Shown: one piece after another, positions 22,235 through 25,261 of the stretch
Layout of the letters: each line of letters starts with the position of its first letter
How positions within the stretch are numbered: position 1 is the stretch's first letter
Assembly: GCA_900547815.1 (NCBI GenBank)
Contig: URHY01000026.1
Span: 1 to 25,261, forward strand
Source of the DNA: an uncultured Solobacterium sp.
GTDB lineage: Bacteria > Bacillota_I > Bacilli_A > Erysipelotrichales > Erysipelotrichaceae
DNA length: 25,261 nucleotides
Direction: 5' to 3'
Program-made: the position numbers and the translations under genes
Notes under the pieces: generated by a model
What the model saw: only the letters and a program-made list of their open reading frames with translations
Database searches by the model: none
Told to the model about the DNA's origin: nothing

Positions 22235-25119
22235 GAAATATAAAGTGTACAAGTAAAGTCTAGATTTTTAGATTGATCAATCAAATATTGGGGTTGTACT
22301 TTTGCACCCCAGCTATTGATTCCACCTACGCCCATTTGTTGTTTTGTGATTCTTAAATAGGTTGTTTGAGTTTGTGGCAGTTCAAATGTGTGGTTGGCAT
22401 TATATAAGTGCATAAAAGAATATTTGCTGGCTTGACATTCCATGTTTTCACTTTTTAGGTTGAATCCAATTGTATTGTCAGATAGACAGCACCATTTGCA
22501 TTCGACATGGTTTCCATGTTCTTGTGGTTTTAAGTATGGAATGTAGTTTGTATCTACATTTTCAGAATAGAAATCTGTTAATGCATGATTTCTATCGGCA
22601 TATGTATCTTTTTCACCTTTACCGAAGTACGCAAAATTTTTGAATGATTCTTTTAGGGCAAACTCAATTCCAAATAGGGGAAGGGTTTGTCTTTTTGAAT
22701 TTTTATCCATATGTAACTGGATTTGAATGCTTTGGTTTGAATAAACGGTATAAACAAGTTTACATTCTTCTTCAATCGACTCCAATTGAAGGGTATAGAT
22801 CATTTGTGCACATTTAGAATTGCGTATCATTTTAAAATCAATAACATTTTGAAATATGCTTGCACTTAGCCAGTTGGAGTAGGTTTGTTTGGCACCACGA
22901 TCATTGTCGGTTAATGCTCTATAGAAGATAGGCTTTGGTGCTTGTTTAAGCATTTCTTTATCATCAACTTTAATGGATACTAAACCTTTTCTTTTGTCAA
23001 ATAAGTATTCTATATCCTTAAATTGGATGCCAATTGTACTGATTCCTTCTACTACAAACATTGGTTTTGATTCTGGTTCGTCTTGTTTGACTTCAAAAAC
23101 TTGTTGGTCAAAGGATTGGATGCCAAATGGAGTTTTGTAGTAGATGGTTTTTGTATAATAGCCAGGCGTGTTGATTTGTTTAAATTGTACAGGCATTGTT
23201 TTTGTAGTGCCTGGTTCCACACTTGTTTTAAAGATACCGGATTGAATGGCAAGTCCATTGCGTTTCAGTTCAAATATAAAGGTATCTTTACTTAGGTCAT
23301 AGAATAAGTTCTTATTTTTGATTGTGATCGTATCATAATGGATTTCCATATCGACATAGCGATAGAGTTGTTTTAATTCTTGACTTTTGCCAGTCTCTTG
23401 GCGATTTGCAAGTAGAATACCATCTCCACAGAAATTTGAGTCGTTTGGATAATCATCAAAATCCTGTCCATAATAATATTGTCCATCTTTTTCAATGGCT
23501 TGATCGACATAGTCCCATACAAAGCCGCCTTGGTATTGTTCGTATTCATCTTCAAGGTTGGTATATTCTTCCATACCACCTAAACTGTTTCCCATCGCAT
23601 GCATATATTCGCATAATAGAAATGGCTTGATTGGATGTGAGTCTAGATAGGCTTTCACATTTTCTGGTGAAGTATACATTCTAGATTCAATGTCTGAAGC
23701 ATTTTCAAATGTACGATCTTGTGTAATGCCTTCATAGTGTACAAGTCTTGATGCATCTTGTTCTTTAAAGTAGTCGTGCAGAATCATAAAGTTAGATCCG
23801 CTTCCAGCTTCATTGCCTAAAGACCACATTAATATACATGCGTGGTTTTTATCTCTTTCATACATGCTTCTAGCACGATCCAATAGACAATCAGTCCATT
23901 CTGGTTTGTTTTGAGGAAGAATTTCATTGGCACCATGTGTTTCTAGATTCATTTCGTCAATGACATAAATTCCGTATTGATCACAAAGTTTATACCAATA
24001 GCTATTGTTTGGATAGTGTGATGTTCTTACGGCATTGATATTTAATGATTTTAACATATGGATATCTTCTTCCATTTGTTCAGATGTGATAGATCTTCCT
24101 GTTTTTGGGTTCCATTCATGACGGTTGATACCATGGAAGACGATGCGTTTTCCATTCAATTTCATAATGCCATATTCAAGGCTAAATTTACGAAAGCCAA
24201 CTTGTTCTTGAATGGTCTCTAAGATTTCATTATTTGTATCGTAGAGTACAATTTCTAATTGATATAGATTTGGAAATTCACTACTCCAAAGAATTGTATT
24301 TTCAACAGGGATTTCAAAAGTATCTTGCATATTGGCATTCCATACAATGTTTCCTTGTGGATCATATAGCTTTGTTTGCAGCGTATGCGATTCATTAGAA
24401 GTAAGCTTGCATGTACATGTTAGAATACTTTTCTTTGTGTCTAAATCAATATTTGTATCAATATGTAAATCTTGAATATGGATGTCTGGTTGTTTATAGA
24501 TCATGACATCTCTAAAGATTCCGTTAAATCGCCACATATCTTGATCTTCTAGCCATGTGCCTGTACATTTTTGAAAAATACGTACACATAGAGTGTTATC
24601 TTTTTCTTGAACGTATTTTGTGATGTCAAAGCGACTTGGTGTAAAGGAATCTTCGCTGTAGCCTAAAAAGATTCCGTTTAGCCAGACGTAGACATTACTT
24701 TCGACACCTTCAAAAGAAAGAATGAGTTTGTGGTTGATAAAGTCTTGTGGGAGATCAAAAGTTTTACGGTATTGATATACTTTATTTTTATCCATATCAA
24801 TTTGTCCAGGCTTAACTACATCATGGCCATCCCATGGGTAAGTCACATCTGTATAGTGGGGATTATCGAATCCTTGAAGTTGGATGTGTCCTGGTACTTG
24901 GATATCGTTCCAGTTGGCATCATTAAATTCTGTGTTATAAAAGAATTTGAAGCATGAATCAAAGTTTTTAGATTGTTTAAATTTCCATGTTCCATTTAGA
25001 GAAAAAGAGCTTGGCTTTTTGTCTTTTCCCATTGTATATATATGATCACTGTATGCTTGTAGTCGATTGACTTGAAAGATACGAGAGTCTTTTAGCCAGT
25101 TTAAATCTGGTGTTCGCAT
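22222..25119 (-). CDS. lacZ: GH2-family beta-galactosidase
   Basis: This is a 965-residue cytoplasmic glycoside hydrolase that cleaves lactose and other beta-galactosides. It has the LacZ five-domain order: N-terminal jelly-roll sugar-binding domain (LNGTWKF, VPGHIQLQGF, YSEDSFTPSRFDIT), immunoglobulin-like domains, the TIM barrel and the C-terminal small-chain domain. GINRHEWNPKTGR, RTSHYPN, the acid/base E437 in WSLGNEAGSG and the nucleophile E504 in LLCEYMHAMGN are intact. It lacks a signal peptide and is slightly shorter than the E. coli enzyme. An upstream in-frame ATG at 25152 is rejected: it lies inside the -10 box, whereas ATG 25119 follows AAGGAGTGAT (25124-25133). It is monocistronic here; a permease may lie outside the window. 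Confidence 0.96.
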   Translation of the reverse strand: MRTPDLNWLKDSRIFQVNRLQAYSDHIYTMGKDKKPSSFSLNGTWKFKQSKNFDSCFKFFYNTEFNDANWNDIQVPGHIQLQGFDNPHYTDVTYPWDGHDVVKPGQIDMDKNKVYQYRKTFDLPQDFINHKLILSFEGVESNVYVWLNGIFLGYSEDSFTPSRFDITKYVQEKDNTLCVRIFQKCTGTWLEDQDMWRFNGIFRDVMIYKQPDIHIQDLHIDTNIDLDTKKSILTCTCKLTSNESHTLQTKLYDPQGNIVWNANMQDTFEIPVENTILWSSEFPNLYQLEIVLYDTNNEILETIQEQVGFRKFSLEYGIMKLNGKRIVFHGINRHEWNPKTGRSITSEQMEEDIHMLKSLNINAVRTSHYPNNSYWYKLCDQYGIYVIDEMNLETHGANEILPQNKPEWTDCLLDRARSMYERDKNHACILMWSLGNEAGSGSNFMILHDYFKEQDASRLVHYEGITQDRTFENASDIESRMYTSPENVKAYLDSHPIKPFLLCEYMHAMGNSLGGMEEYTNLEDEYEQYQGGFVWDYVDQAIEKDGQYYYGQDFDDYPNDSNFCGDGILLANRQETGKSQELKQLYRYVDMEIHYDTITIKNKNLFYDLSKDTFIFELKRNGLAIQSGIFKTSVEPGTTKTMPVQFKQINTPGYYTKTIYYKTPFGIQSFDQQVFEVKQDEPESKPMFVVEGISTIGIQFKDIEYLFDKRKGLVSIKVDDKEMLKQAPKPIFYRALTDNDRGAKQTYSNWLSASIFQNVIDFKMIRNSKCAQMIYTLQLESIEEECKLVYTVYSNQSIQIQLHMDKNSKRQTLPLFGIEFALKESFKNFAYFGKGEKDTYADRNHALTDFYSENVDTNYIPYLKPQEHGNHVECKWCCLSDNTIGFNLKSENMECQASKYSFMHLYNANHTFELPQTQTTYLRITKQQMGVGGINSWGAKVQPQYLIDQSKNLDFTCTLYISKKD

Positions 25120-25150
25120 GAATATCACTCCTTGTATTTGGGTATCTTTC

Positions 25151-25159
25151 ATTATAGCA
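25151..25159 (-). promoter_or_regulatory. Extended -10 promoter of lacZ
   Basis: On the minus strand TG, one base, then a perfect TATAAT (25151-25156) forms an extended -10. The expected start near 25144 leaves a leader of about 25 bases with the ribosome binding site. No good -35 is seen at 17-18 bases, which suggests dependence on the TG extension or an activator. Confidence 0.65.
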
Positions 25160-25235
25160 AACCGCCCTATTGAAAGGAAGTTGAAAATAAACTAAAATAG
25201 AAAATAGGTCAAAAGAAAAATTTATTCCCACCTTT

Positions 25236-25250
25236 AGGTTGCGATAACCT
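25236..25250. promoter_or_regulatory. Possible operator upstream of lacZ
   Basis: AGGTT and AACCT flank GCGAT, an imperfect palindrome with a central CG step as in LacI-family sites, about 80 bases upstream of the lacZ -10. The window ends 11 bases later, so its target could also be the next gene upstream. Confidence 0.3.
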
Positions 25251-25261
25251 TTACACTAAAT

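Noticed and set aside
23083..23630. Several short plus- and minus-strand open frames within lacZ
   Set aside because: They are shadows of the lacZ frame with no initiation signals and no protein-like composition.
1..25261. CRISPR array, insertion sequence or phage genes
   Set aside because: No regularly spaced repeats, transposase, integrase or phage structural motifs were seen on either strand.

Overview
The window is AT-rich, gene-dense DNA from a low-GC Gram-positive bacterium. It has strong AGGAGG-type ribosome binding sites, LPxTG-type sortase substrates, adjacent ftsA and ftsZ, and Firmicutes-style tRNA and aminoacyl-tRNA synthetases. Codon use and the mix of families (C69-free M18/M24 peptidases, SpaA-type pilins, GH2 beta-galactosidase, CpXC protein) fit a gut Firmicute. 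Erysipelotrichia is my best guess, but it is an inference and not proven by the sequence.

Layout. (1) 54-3386: an APC-family amino acid permease, an M18 aminopeptidase and an overlapping four-helix membrane protein. Together they look like peptide/amino acid use. (2) 3513-5901: ftsA and ftsZ, the cytokinetic ring pair. FtsA is strongly degenerate at its nucleotide-binding motifs. (3) 5952-6105, minus strand: a tRNA-Gln(CTG) with its own promoter and terminator, convergent with ftsZ. (4) 6253-11636: a compact four-gene pilus operon with overlapping genes: thioester-domain adhesin, D2-type pilin, class C sortase, small pilin with an HVPTG signal. (5) 11670-13440: a GIY-YIG protein that appears to be translated from a leaderless mRNA, then gltX with a near-consensus promoter. 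(6) 13692-14525, minus: a Cof-type HAD phosphatase. (7) 14604-20057, plus: a membrane protein, an aminopeptidase P, a CpXC zinc protein, galE, trpS and a cupin protein. (8) 20058-20425: a gene-free stretch dense with signals: a CcpA/LacI-type operator-like palindrome, two intrinsic terminators, three -10 boxes and a perfect 14-bp inverted repeat. I read it as one or two candidate small RNAs. (9) 20426-21406: an S66 LD-carboxypeptidase-like gene. (10) 21480-22164: two adjacent decayed genes (a flavin/pyridoxamine-oxidase-like protein and an HxlR regulator) separated by a perfect 24-bp palindrome. (11) 22222-25119, minus: a GH2 beta-galactosidase with an extended -10 promoter.

How the parts work together. 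LacZ (lactose hydrolysis) and GalE (UDP-galactose/UDP-glucose interconversion) are two steps of galactoside use but are not in one operon. The pilus operon is self-contained for fibre assembly but has no housekeeping sortase and no SipA-like chaperone in the window. The most interesting items are the thioester pilus system with its atypical sortase and sorting signals, the degenerate FtsA, the probable small-RNA locus at 20058-20425, the leaderless GIY-YIG gene, and the freshly decayed oxidase/HxlR module.
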